Assembly: GCA_003649085.1 (NCBI GenBank)
Contig: QMQV01000086.1
Coordinates: 1-6,207 of the forward strand
Source: Thermoproteota archaeon
Lineage (GTDB): Archaea; Thermoproteota; Methanomethylicia; Methanomethylicales; B66-G16
DNA: 6,207 nucleotides
Reading direction: 5' to 3'
The notes beneath the pieces are model-generated. The model searched no databases, had not been told where the DNA came from, and saw nothing but the letters and a program-made list of their open reading frames with translations. A program made the translations under genes and the position numbers. Positions within the stretch are counted from its first letter, which is position 1. The number at the start of each line of letters is the position of its first letter. Shown here piece after piece: positions 1-5,006 of the stretch.

Positions 1-1
1 C

Positions 2-118
2 TTGGATAAGGATTGGAAGGTGCTAGATGTGGTTAACAGCCAGGTTTTTATGTTAAATGATTTTCTGAAGATTGTGTTTGCTGGTAAGGAAGATCGGGGC
101 TTTGTGGACGCTACGTGA
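2..118 (+). CDS. 3' end of an unidentified protein (partial)
   Basis: This frame is open from the left edge of the window to a TGA at 116-118 and gives the last 38 residues of a protein that begins outside the window. The other two plus frames hit stop codons within the first 25 bases or so. The tail reads LDKDWKVLDVVNSQVFMLND and then continues to FVDAT. It is soluble-looking, with no membrane segment or metal motif. I do not recognise the family. Support for coding comes from third codon positions: 31 of 38 are T or G, the same bias as the confident plus-strand genes in this window. It ends 36 bases before the permease remnant, with no visible ribosome binding site between them. Confidence 0.5.
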   Translation: MDKDWKVLDVVNSQVFMLNDFLKIVFAGKEDRGFVDAT

Positions 119-154
119 TGTCGGCATTATCCATTAATTTACTCGCTTTAATGG

Positions 155-415
155 ATGGTTAGAATCGATGTTGCTTTTCCAATAGCTAGTTCTTTGATGA
201 AAAAGGGTATGCGCATTTCAAATGTTATAGCTTTTCCCTCTGCTTGGACGTGTATAAAAATCCCTCAAGAGCTTATAGAGCTTCAATTTCTTGGGCTTAG
301 CTTCATGTCAGCTCGGCTTGCTTTAACTATAGTTTTCGTCGTCTTCATGAGTGTTATGATAGAGAAAATTGTTGAGTGGGGTGAAGAAAGGGTGGAGCGT
401 ACAAGGCAAACGTAG
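155..415 (+). pseudogene. C-terminal half of an ArsP/YraQ-type (DUF318) permease, N-terminus missing
   Basis: The 86-residue product resembles the second half of small predicted permeases of the DUF318/ArsP/YraQ group. It has a FPIASSLMKKG segment (about residues 8-18), which matches the family's conserved proline and Leu-Lys-Lys-Gly turn, then a hydrophobic stretch, an IPQELIELQFLG segment (about 37-48), a last hydrophobic helix (about 54-70) and a charged tail. Family members I recall are about 150-170 residues with several helices before this point. None of that N-terminal half is encoded upstream in any frame: the same frame is stopped at 149-151 and at 116-118, and the ATG has no Shine-Dalgarno sequence. 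I therefore read it as a truncated remnant. A short, still translated membrane protein is possible. Codon usage matches the neighbouring plus-strand genes, so decay or deletion looks recent. Family assignment is from motif memory only. Confidence 0.55.
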
Positions 416-627
416 ATTTTATTCACAATCTTCACTTACATAAGCGGGTCTCCCAGTTAATAGGGAAAGGTAAGGGTCGATTCGGATTTGGATGAAAACC
501 ACGGCGTGAAGGGACTTTTTATGTGGTAAAGTGAAAGCGATGTAATAGGACACAAGGGTCTAGCGCTACCATCAGTTAGAAACTCCGTGCTTAGAACTAT
601 GGGCTTATCATAAGCAGATCATGGGGG
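416..627. other. Gene-free interval with structured-RNA-like strings
   Basis: No convincing protein gene lies between the permease remnant and the tRNA 3' end. Read on the plus strand, three strings occur in the order used by conserved regions III, IV and V of RNase P RNA: AGGTAAGGGT at 468-477, GTGGTAAAG at 523-531 with AATAGG at 544-549, and AGAAC (593-597) followed by GGCTTAT (602-608). Short pairings are possible, such as ACCAC 498-502 with GTGGT 523-527. However, I find no upstream partner for the expected P4 helix and no conserved region I, and the spacing inside the last motif is two bases longer than usual. RNase P RNA is therefore not claimed. On the minus strand this interval is the region downstream of tRNA-Val. 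Confidence 0.25.
603..615 (-). terminator. Short hairpin 3' of tRNA-Val
   Basis: GCTTA (603-607) and TAAGC (611-615) form a 5-bp stem around a 3-base loop. The hairpin lies 12 bases beyond the tRNA CCA end in the direction of transcription. It could mark the transcript end or a processing stop. There is no strong T-run after it, so it is only a weak terminator candidate. Confidence 0.2.
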
Positions 628-704
628 TGGTGGGCCCGCCCGGATTTGAACCGGGGACCTCCACCGTGTGAGGGTGGCGTCCTAACCAGCTGGACGACGG
701 GCCC
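628..704 (-). tRNA. tRNA-Val (anticodon CAC), CCA encoded
   Basis: The minus strand folds into a full cloverleaf. The acceptor stem is GGGCCCG with CGGGCCC; the D stem is GTCC with GGAC around a nine-base loop containing GG; the anticodon stem is CCACC with GGTGG around loop CTCACAC; the variable loop is AGGTC; and the T arm is CCCGG-TTCAAAT-CCGGG. The anticodon CAC (plus-strand 668-670) reads the valine codon GUG. The discriminator base is A, at 631, and CCA is encoded in the DNA at 628-630. There is no sign of an intron. The gene lies 42 bases downstream of the L40e stop codon on the same strand, so it may be co-transcribed with L40e, though a TATA-like element also lies in the gap. Confidence 0.97.
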
Positions 705-723
705 CTCCTTAGTTTATAGGAGG
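704..723 (-). repeat. 6-bp inverted repeat at the tRNA 5' end
   Basis: CCTCCT (704-709) and AGGAGG (718-723) are perfect complements separated by eight bases. They lie directly against the mature 5' end of tRNA-Val, and one arm includes its first base. The hairpin would sit in the precursor leader, where RNase P cleaves. It may also be chance. Confidence 0.3.
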
Positions 724-735
724 AGTTTCTTAGTG

Positions 736-748
736 TTTAAAGCTTTTT
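736..748 (-). promoter_or_regulatory. Candidate TATA box/BRE for tRNA-Val
   Basis: On the minus strand the sequence reads AAAAAGC followed by TTTAAA, with TTTAAA at plus positions 736-741. An A-rich BRE-like element followed by a TATA-like core suits an archaeal promoter. A start about 26 bases downstream would fall near 712, giving a tRNA leader of roughly 8 bases. The element overlaps the end of the L40e gene. Confidence 0.4.
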
Positions 749-908
749 ACCTTGTCAGCTCTCTTCTCTTCCATCTTAGGTTTCTGCTTTTACATCTTCG
801 ACATTTTTCTGCTGAAGCTGGGTTTCTTGCTCCGCATTTTCTGCAGACTTTTACGAAGAGTAGGTGTTTTTGTGCTATTTGGAGTTTTTCTGGGTCGTGG
901 ATTGGCAT
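747..908 (-). CDS. rpl40e: 50S ribosomal protein L40e
   Basis: This 53-residue gene encodes the small zinc-ribbon protein L40e of the large ribosomal subunit. It opens MPIHDPEKLQIAQKHLLFVK, the characteristic archaeal/eukaryotic L40e start. Then come two CxxC pairs, C22-x2-C25 and C36-x2-C39, which form the zinc site, and a very basic tail rich in Arg and Lys that binds rRNA. The length is normal for archaeal L40e, and it lacks the ubiquitin fusion seen in eukaryotes. The ATG at 906-908 is preceded by GGAG at 919-922, 10 bases upstream. A good TATA box lies at 957-965. Codon use is strikingly A/C-ending: 44 of 52 third positions are A or C, unlike the plus-strand genes, and this reflects the window-wide strand skew. 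It is divergent from alba and lies upstream of tRNA-Val. Two long plus-strand open frames across this stretch are shadows of it. Confidence 0.97.
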   Translation of the reverse strand: MPIHDPEKLQIAQKHLLFVKVCRKCGARNPASAEKCRRCKSRNLRWKRRELTR

Positions 909-956
909 GCTTGCTCAGCTCCAGTGTATGGTTTTTCTTCAAGATTCTAGCGCACT

Positions 957-965
957 GTTATAAAG
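957..965 (-). promoter_or_regulatory. TATA box of L40e
   Basis: The minus strand reads CTTTATAAC, preceded by an A-rich BRE-like AAA. A transcription start about 25 bases downstream, near 936, would give a leader of roughly 27 bases containing the GGAG ribosome binding site. The spacing fits an archaeal promoter well. Confidence 0.55.
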
Positions 966-969
966 TTTG

Positions 970-999
970 CTTTAAGTTTAACCAAAATGTATTTATTAA
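970..999 (+). promoter_or_regulatory. Candidate alba promoter
   Basis: Two TATA-like cores are visible, CTTTAAG at 970-976 and TTTATTAA at 992-999. The second follows an A-rich BRE-like CCAAAA. From the second core, transcription would begin near 1020, leaving a leader of about 26 bases with a strong GGAGGGGGG. Either core places the transcript start downstream of the ATG at 987, which argues against that ATG as the alba start. This promoter is back-to-back with that of L40e. Confidence 0.45.
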
Positions 1000-1031
1000 G
1001 GCCTAATGTTTTTAATGGTGAAATTTCGTTT

Positions 1032-1040
1032 GGAGGGGGG
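1032..1040 (+). promoter_or_regulatory. Strong ribosome binding site that sets the alba start at CTG
   Basis: GGAGGGGGG closely resembles the archaeal Shine-Dalgarno core. Its GGAGG part (1032-1036) ends 10 bases before an in-frame CTG at 1047. No ATG, GTG or TTG in the alba frame lies at a usable distance. Confidence 0.6.
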
Positions 1041-1046
1041 CTTTGT

Positions 1047-1328
1047 CTGTCAGAGGAGGTTTCGATATTTATCGGTAAGAAGCCTAGGATGAGCTATGTA
1101 CTGGCGTGCCTCACGGCGTTTCATGAGGGGGCTAAGGAGGTTAAGGTGAAGGCTAGGGGCAGTGCTATTAGTAGGGCTGTCGACGTGGTTATGCTAGTTA
1201 AGAACAGGTTTATGCCCGATGTCAACATAAAGGGTATTACTATTGGTACTGATGAGATAACCGTGAAGGAGGGGGGTTCTAGGAGGGTTAGCTCGATAGA
1301 GATTTGTCTGGAGAAAGGCGTGGGGTGA
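1047..1328 (+). CDS. alba: DNA/RNA-binding protein Alba, probable CTG start
   Basis: Alba is the dimeric archaeal chromatin protein that coats DNA and also binds RNA. From residue 9 the protein reads [13 protein letters not shown]11 and K12 correspond to the K16/K17 DNA-contact pair of Sulfolobus Alba, with K16 the acetylation site there. It continues with [15 protein letters not shown] (about 35-49) and VKNRFMPD (about 52-59), which includes the Phe used for dimer-dimer packing, and ends [15 protein letters not shown]. From CTG 1047 the product is 93 residues, normal for Alba. A start at ATG 987 would add 20 residues, rich in Gly and Leu, that I do not associate with the family and would pre-empt the strong ribosome binding site. 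The next gene begins 10 bases after the stop, so the two are probably one operon. Confidence 0.93.
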   Translation: MSEEVSIFIGKKPRMSYVLACLTAFHEGAKEVKVKARGSAISRAVDVVMLVKNRFMPDVNIKGITIGTDEITVKEGGSRRVSSIEICLEKGVG

Positions 1329-1338
1329 GTTTTTCCTC

Positions 1339-1851
1339 GTGGTGAGGACTCCTGTTTGCTACTTTTGCGCTAAGACTGGGGTTTTATGCGCTACTTGTCA
1401 GGATAGGTTAGATCGTGGAGAAATTTCGGATATTGACATCGAGGTTTCAAAGTGGTTTATTGAGCTTGAAAACAGTATACCTCAGCTTAAGGATTGTACT
1501 GTTCATAAGGCTGTTTTGGGTGATGGCCTTTTAGTCATATTGGTTAGCTGTAGTAGAGGTGGTAGTAGTAAGGTTTTGTGGAATAGGGTTAGCAAGGTTT
1601 TGAGTGAGAGGAAGAAGGGCGTCAATGTTAGAGTTGTTGAGAAGACTTCTAGCATTAAGAAGTTGGTTGAGCAGATTGTTGCCCCTGTTAGGGTCATAGG
1701 AGCTAATACTATATGGCTTCCTGATGGTAGCTGGGAGAGTACTTTGAAGATTCCTAGGTCTGAAGTTAAGAGGCTGCCTGCTGAGCCTAGGGTTATTGAG
1801 CAGATTGTTAAGGAGATTTCTGGTGAAGTTGTTAAGCTTGTAGCTGTTTAG
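1339..1851 (+). CDS. Zinc-finger/KH-domain RNA-binding protein (NusA-like)
   Basis: This 170-residue protein resembles an archaeal family often named NusA-like or KH-domain transcription elongation factor. The N terminus holds a four-cysteine zinc site, C7-x2-C10 and C17-x2-C20, in the family context VRTPVCYFCAKTG. Residues about 55-100 align with a KH fold, followed by a conserved block with APVRVIGANTIWLPDGS (about 115-131) and a basic segment ending LPAEP. It probably binds RNA in the cytoplasm; its exact role is not established. The KH GXXG loop looks degenerate, with SRGGSS followed by a Trp where an Ile-Gly-x-Gly-Gly pattern is expected. Start: GTG at 1339, immediately followed by a second GTG at 1342. 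A GGTGAG at 1324-1329 overlaps the alba stop and is well spaced for either. It is probably translated from the alba transcript. Confidence 0.8.
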   Translation: MVRTPVCYFCAKTGVLCATCQDRLDRGEISDIDIEVSKWFIELENSIPQLKDCTVHKAVLGDGLLVILVSCSRGGSSKVLWNRVSKVLSERKKGVNVRVVEKTSSIKKLVEQIVAPVRVIGANTIWLPDGSWESTLKIPRSEVKRLPAEPRVIEQIVKEISGEVVKLVAV

Positions 1852-1871
1852 TTTGTTTAGTTATTCGCTTT

Positions 1872-1907
1872 TAAGCTAAGCTATTAATAGGCTTTTAGCT
1901 TAGCTTA
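1872..1907. repeat. 12-bp perfect inverted repeat bracketing a palindromic TATA-like core
   Basis: TAAGCTAAGCTA (1872-1883) and TAGCTTAGCTTA (1896-1907) are exact complements separated by 12 bases. A second palindrome, CTATTAATAG at 1881-1890, is nested across the left arm and loop. The structure lies between the KH gene stop (1851) and aspS. It could be a terminator hairpin for the alba operon, a protein-binding operator around the aspS promoter, or both. Confidence 0.65.
1881..1890 (+). promoter_or_regulatory. Candidate aspS TATA box
   Basis: CTATTAATAG contains an AT-rich TATA-like core centred near 1885. A start about 26 bases downstream, near 1911, would give a 29-base leader to TTG 1940 that includes the purine-rich GAGAGGGG ribosome binding site. 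The core lies between the arms of the 12-bp inverted repeat. Confidence 0.35.
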
Positions 1908-1939
1908 TCTTGCTCTCATGAAGAGAGGGGCGGTTGGTC

Positions 1940-3253
1940 TTGGAAGATATGGGTAGCTGGCGTAGGACGCATTTTTCAGCTGAGATTGTCCCTGAAATGG
2001 ATGGTCAGGAGGTCGTTGTCTTTGGCTGGGTTCAGGATTTGCGCGATTTAGGTGGCATTAAGTTTCTCGTGCTTAGAGATAAGGAGGGCACGCTTCAAGT
2101 AACTTTGCCTAAGAAGAAGGTTAGCGAGGATGTGGTTAAGAAGTTTGAGATGTTGAGGCGTGAAAGCGTTGTAGCTGTAAAGGGCGTTGTTAAGGCTATG
2201 CCTCAAGCTCCTAGAGGTGTTGAAGTTATCCCAAATGAGATGAGGATACTTTCCTTAGCTGAAACGCCTTTACCTCTTGATACCACTGGTAGAGTTAAAG
2301 CTGAGCTTGATACTAGGCTTGACGCTCGCGTACTTGATTTGAGAACTCCTGAGAGCCAAGCTATTTTTAGGATGCAGCATGTGGTTTTAAGAGCTATTCG
2401 AGAGTTCTTTTATGATAGGGGTTTTGTCGAGGTTATTACTCCTAAGATCTTGGCGACGGCTACGGAAGGCGGTGCTCAGCTTTTCCCTGTCGCATATTTT
2501 GAGAAGACGGCGTTTTTAGCGCAGAGTCCTCAGCTTTACAAAGAGGTCTTAACTTCAGCTTTTGAAAAGGTGTTTGAGATCGGGTCTTTCTTTAGAGCTG
2601 AGGAGTCTAACACGACCTATCACCTAAGCGAGTTTGTCTCAGTTGACGTGGAAGTTGCTTTTGCTACAGCTGAAGATGTTATGAAGCTGCTTGAGGACTT
2701 GTTGGTGGAGGTTGTTAGCTCAGTTAAGAAGCTTTGTAAGAAGGAGCTTGAGGTCTTAAACTACGATTTACCTGACTTATCTAAGCCGTTTAGGCGCTTT
2801 ACGTATACTGAGGTTTTGGAGATTTTGAAGGAACATGGCATTTTCATAAAGTGGGGGGAGGATTTGCCGACTATAGCTAATAGGAAGCTTGGTGAGCTTT
2901 ATCCTGAGCCTTACTTCATAACTGAGTGGCCTACTGAGCTTAAGCCGTTCTACATAATGCCCATGGAGGACGATCCTAAGAAATGCTATGCTTTTGACTT
3001 GAACTGGGGTTGGCTTGAGCTGGCAAGTGGCGGCACTAGAATTCACAAGAAGGACTTGTTGATCGAGAGGATTAAAGCGCAAGGCTTGAGCGTTGAAGGG
3101 TTTAAAGAGCATTTAATGACTTTTGATTACGGCATGCCTCCACATGCTGGATGGGGGCTGGGGCTTAACAGGCTTATGCTGGTTTTAACTGGTAGGAAGA
3201 ATATCAGGGAGGTTGTGCTGTTTCCAAGGGATCGTTATAGGCTTAAGCCTTAA
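1940..3253 (+). CDS. aspS: Aspartyl-tRNA synthetase, archaeal type (AspRS)
   Basis: AspRS charges tRNA with aspartate; non-discriminating forms also make Asp-tRNA(Asn) for the amidotransferase route. The N-terminal OB fold (about residues 10-105) binds the anticodon and includes GWVQDLRDLGGIKF. The class II core shows motif 1 near FVEVITPKI, the AQSPQLYKE block, motif 2 FFRAEESNTTYHLSEF and motif 3 GWGLGLNRLM, ending IREVVLFPRDR. All look intact and the length of about 437 is typical. Start: TTG 1940 lies nine bases after GAGGGG (1925-1930) and fits best; TTG 1934 (two residues longer) is too close, and ATG 1949 is too far. At the two specificity positions described for archaeal AspRS the enzyme has Gln (after GWV) and Pro (QAPRG), a mixed pattern. 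The stop is separated by one base from the convergent truD stop. Confidence 0.97.
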   Translation: MEDMGSWRRTHFSAEIVPEMDGQEVVVFGWVQDLRDLGGIKFLVLRDKEGTLQVTLPKKKVSEDVVKKFEMLRRESVVAVKGVVKAMPQAPRGVEVIPNEMRILSLAETPLPLDTTGRVKAELDTRLDARVLDLRTPESQAIFRMQHVVLRAIREFFYDRGFVEVITPKILATATEGGAQLFPVAYFEKTAFLAQSPQLYKEVLTSAFEKVFEIGSFFRAEESNTTYHLSEFVSVDVEVAFATAEDVMKLLEDLLVEVVSSVKKLCKKELEVLNYDLPDLSKPFRRFTYTEVLEILKEHGIFIKWGEDLPTIANRKLGELYPEPYFITEWPTELKPFYIMPMEDDPKKCYAFDLNWGWLELASGGTRIHKKDLLIERIKAQGLSVEGFKEHLMTFDYGMPPHAGWGLGLNRLMLVLTGRKNIREVVLFPRDRYRLKP

Positions 3254-3261
3254 CTTATAAG
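3254..3261. other. Tail-to-tail junction of aspS and truD
   Basis: Only C3254 separates the aspS TAA (3251-3253) from the truD TAA (3255-3257 on the minus strand). The palindrome CTTATAAG spans 3254-3261. Any terminator for either gene must lie inside the coding sequence of the other, so overlapping antisense 3' transcript ends are expected. Confidence 0.6.
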
Positions 3262-4574
3262 TTGCACTCGCATGGGTTTTGAGGCTTAATGAGCTCTCTT
3301 AAGAGCATTGTGGCGTAGAAACCCTTTGGTAAGTAGAATTTTATCGTGTAGCTTAACCCGGTGGTGCTCATGTAGTCTTCAGATACCTTAAAGTAAGCTA
3401 TGTGTGGATATGCTAGACATTGCCTAAAGCCTCCTTTAACCTTCAGCTTTTTAAAGTCATTGAGTTTAACGCCTTCCTTCTCCATTACCTCTCGCAGATA
3501 CTCGCTTGTCTTCAGCTTTGATCCTGGTATTGGCATAACTAGCGAAGCTTTATGTTCGCTAACTAGCTTTGACATCTTATCCTTGTTTGCTTCGGTGACC
3601 CTGATAAATTGAGTTGCCTCCCCCCATGAGCTTAGCATTCCCACTACGTCGCCTGGCTTTACTTCACTTAGCGAACCTCTTTCCTCAATTAGCTTTGATA
3701 GCGCTTTGTTGAAGAGGTATGCCTGATAGCCGTGGATGAAGAGCTGTTTTAGCTTTTTCGGAATGCATTTTAGTGCTTGATGCTGATTCCCTTGCTCTAA
3801 CATGGCGTTTAAGATTGCTCGCTCATAGCTGCTTGAGAAGAAGAGTTCTGACGCTTGTCTTAAAGCTCCCTTTTCTACTAATTGCCTTATTATTTTGGAC
3901 TCTAGGCATTCATAATCGTAGGATGTCTTGAGTATTAAATCTACAGCCTGCTCTTCCTCTCCTCTTATGATGTGCTTGCCGACCAAGTGTGTTATTGGAC
4001 GCGTTGTTCCAAAGCGTTGATAGCCGTAGTAGCCTATTAGCCCATTTAAGCTAATTGCTGTTAGAGCTTGGGAAAGCCAATGTTCTAAGCTTTTCAAATC
4101 TTTGTGTTTTACGTCTCTTACGACTATTGTGAACTGATTGCCTCTAAGCATACCTCTTCTTAATTGATAGCGTGAAAAACCTATGAAGCGGAGCGTGAAG
4201 CCTAGATTTATGTCTAGTAACTTTTCCTTCGCTGTTGAAGGTATTGTTATGAACTGTGAAGTTAAGGCTCGCTTGTCCTTTATCCCGGAGAAGCCTACTT
4301 CTTCCTTTGCTATCTTCTTTAACAAGCTTATCGTAGATAGCGTCTCTTTATAGCATTTCTCTAAGATGAAAACCGCATATTCGCGTCCACCCCAATAGAC
4401 CTCTACAACTTTTTCATCACTTAAGGAAGTATAGGCTATGGAACCATCTAGCGCCACTTCCTCCACTATAAAATCATGTGGCAGGGTTCTGGCTTTGCCG
4501 AAGACGCCGTTAAAGTCGGTGGAGTAGTATTCTAAGCCTAGGTTTAGGTCTATTTGAGATTTTGTCTTAAGCAT
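3255..4574 (-). CDS. truD: tRNA pseudouridine synthase D (TruD)
   Basis: TruD-family enzymes convert a tRNA uridine to pseudouridine; U13 is the bacterial target and the eukaryotic relatives are Pus7. The N terminus has the typical FGKARTLPHDFIVEEV segment (about 25-40). The catalytic motif GIKDKRALTSQ places the nucleophilic Asp at residue 100. Further family blocks are RRGMLRGNQFTIVVRD (about 139-154) and GYYGYQRFGTTRP (about 181-193). A TRUD insertion domain follows, then HGYQAYLFNKALS and a late KPGDVVGM-like block. The length of 439 suits archaeal members. The ATG at 4572-4574 has AGGTG at 4581-4585, six bases upstream. It lies 22 bases after the pth2 stop and is probably co-transcribed with it. 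Third positions are strongly A/C-ending (26 of the first 31 codons after ATG). The Cys-containing C terminus ends CECNL. Confidence 0.97.
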   Translation of the reverse strand: MLKTKSQIDLNLGLEYYSTDFNGVFGKARTLPHDFIVEEVALDGSIAYTSLSDEKVVEVYWGGREYAVFILEKCYKETLSTISLLKKIAKEEVGFSGIKDKRALTSQFITIPSTAKEKLLDINLGFTLRFIGFSRYQLRRGMLRGNQFTIVVRDVKHKDLKSLEHWLSQALTAISLNGLIGYYGYQRFGTTRPITHLVGKHIIRGEEEQAVDLILKTSYDYECLESKIIRQLVEKGALRQASELFFSSSYERAILNAMLEQGNQHQALKCIPKKLKQLFIHGYQAYLFNKALSKLIEERGSLSEVKPGDVVGMLSSWGEATQFIRVTEANKDKMSKLVSEHKASLVMPIPGSKLKTSEYLREVMEKEGVKLNDFKKLKVKGGFRQCLAYPHIAYFKVSEDYMSTTGLSYTIKFYLPKGFYATMLLRELIKPQNPCECNL

Positions 4575-4596
4575 TGGTTACACCTTAGTGTTTAAA

Positions 4597-4956
4597 TTAA
4601 AGTAGCCTTAGTTTTCCGGTTACTTTGTCTATCAAGTGTGTCGGTGCCGGACCTATTCCTACACAAGTTATTGTTCCTGGAGGGAGCTCTGTTAAACCGC
4701 TATCAGCTATTAGTGCTGTTGGCAGATCCAATGACTCTGCGTGGTCTTTGACTGCTAGCAGCTCATCTAAGCTACTTACCTTGACAACCACCTTTTTCTG
4801 ACCAGAGCTTACCCACGTGTCAAACCATTCCTTGTGCTTAGCTTCAGCTACTTGAGCCGCTGAGACTGCCGCGTGTGCTACTTGGACTGCTAACTTGCCC
4901 TTGCTTAGCTTTAAATCTGATCTCACTGCTATTACCTGCTTGACCTCAGCTTCCAT
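4597..4956 (-). CDS. pth2: Peptidyl-tRNA hydrolase, Pth2 type
   Basis: Pth2 releases stalled peptides from peptidyl-tRNA so that the tRNA can be recharged; archaea and eukaryotes use this family in place of bacterial Pth. At 119 residues it is full length. Visible family blocks are the early VIAVRSDLKLSKGKLAVQVA with the conserved Lys and helix AHAAV (about 8-30), GQKKVVVKV (about 52-60), and the C-terminal GLTELPPGT followed by CVGIGPAPTHLIDKVTGKL. It is the first gene of a minus-strand pair with truD. The ATG at 4954-4956 has no obvious ribosome binding site. An AATATTA element (4975-4981) centred 22 bases upstream suggests a leaderless transcript. The enzyme works on tRNAs like its operon partner. 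Confidence 0.97.
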   Translation of the reverse strand: MEAEVKQVIAVRSDLKLSKGKLAVQVAHAAVSAAQVAEAKHKEWFDTWVSSGQKKVVVKVSSLDELLAVKDHAESLDLPTALIADSGLTELPPGTITCVGIGPAPTHLIDKVTGKLRLL

Positions 4957-4974
4957 GGCTTAGACGCTCAATAG

Positions 4975-5000
4975 TAATATTTTCTGAACTTGTGTTAAAA
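4975..5000. promoter_or_regulatory. Divergent promoter region for pth2 and the reductase
   Basis: The 60-base gap between the two divergent ATG codons holds two AT-rich cores. On the minus strand AATATTA (4975-4981), preceded by GAAA, is placed for a leaderless pth2 transcript. On the plus strand GTTAAAAG (4994-5001) lies about 20 bases before the reductase ATG, suggesting a leaderless or near-leaderless transcript. Neither gene shows a Shine-Dalgarno sequence, which agrees with this reading. Confidence 0.4.
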
Positions 5001-5006
5001 GTAGCT

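Noticed and set aside
419..553. A 44-residue minus-strand open frame starting at GTG 553.
   Set aside because: No ribosome binding site, no recognisable motif, and it lies opposite the possible RNA. Frames of this size arise by chance.
416..627. A confident RNase P RNA gene on the plus strand.
   Set aside because: Conserved region I and the P4 5' strand are not found, the spacing in the region V-like string is off by two bases, and the preceding sequence is occupied by the permease frame. It is kept only as a low-confidence finding.
593..627. A C/D-box small RNA on the minus strand, from ATGATAA-like and CTGA strings.
   Set aside because: The C box has a mismatch, internal boxes are not convincing, and no guide target could be tested.
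628..704. Unusual pyrimidine at tRNA position 9 (C after U8).
   Set aside because: A UCGUC string at this position is, as far as I recall, common in archaeal tRNAs; the rest of the cloverleaf is regular.
646..1006. Two long plus-strand open frames (646-963 and 752-1006), hydrophobic and Phe/Leu-rich.
   Set aside because: They lie opposite L40e and the tRNA. The hydrophobic look comes from reading the complement of a Lys/Arg-rich gene, and neither has a family motif.
1503..1697. Minus-strand open frame of 64 residues inside the KH gene.
   Set aside because: It lies opposite a well-supported gene and has low-complexity Leu/Thr composition typical of an antisense shadow.
2777..3112. Minus-strand open frame of 111 residues inside aspS.
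   Set aside because: It covers the conserved catalytic region of AspRS on the other strand and has no motif of its own.
3400..3612. Plus-strand open frame of 70 residues inside truD.
   Set aside because: It is the antisense shadow of the conserved C-terminal part of TruD, with no ribosome binding site or known motif.
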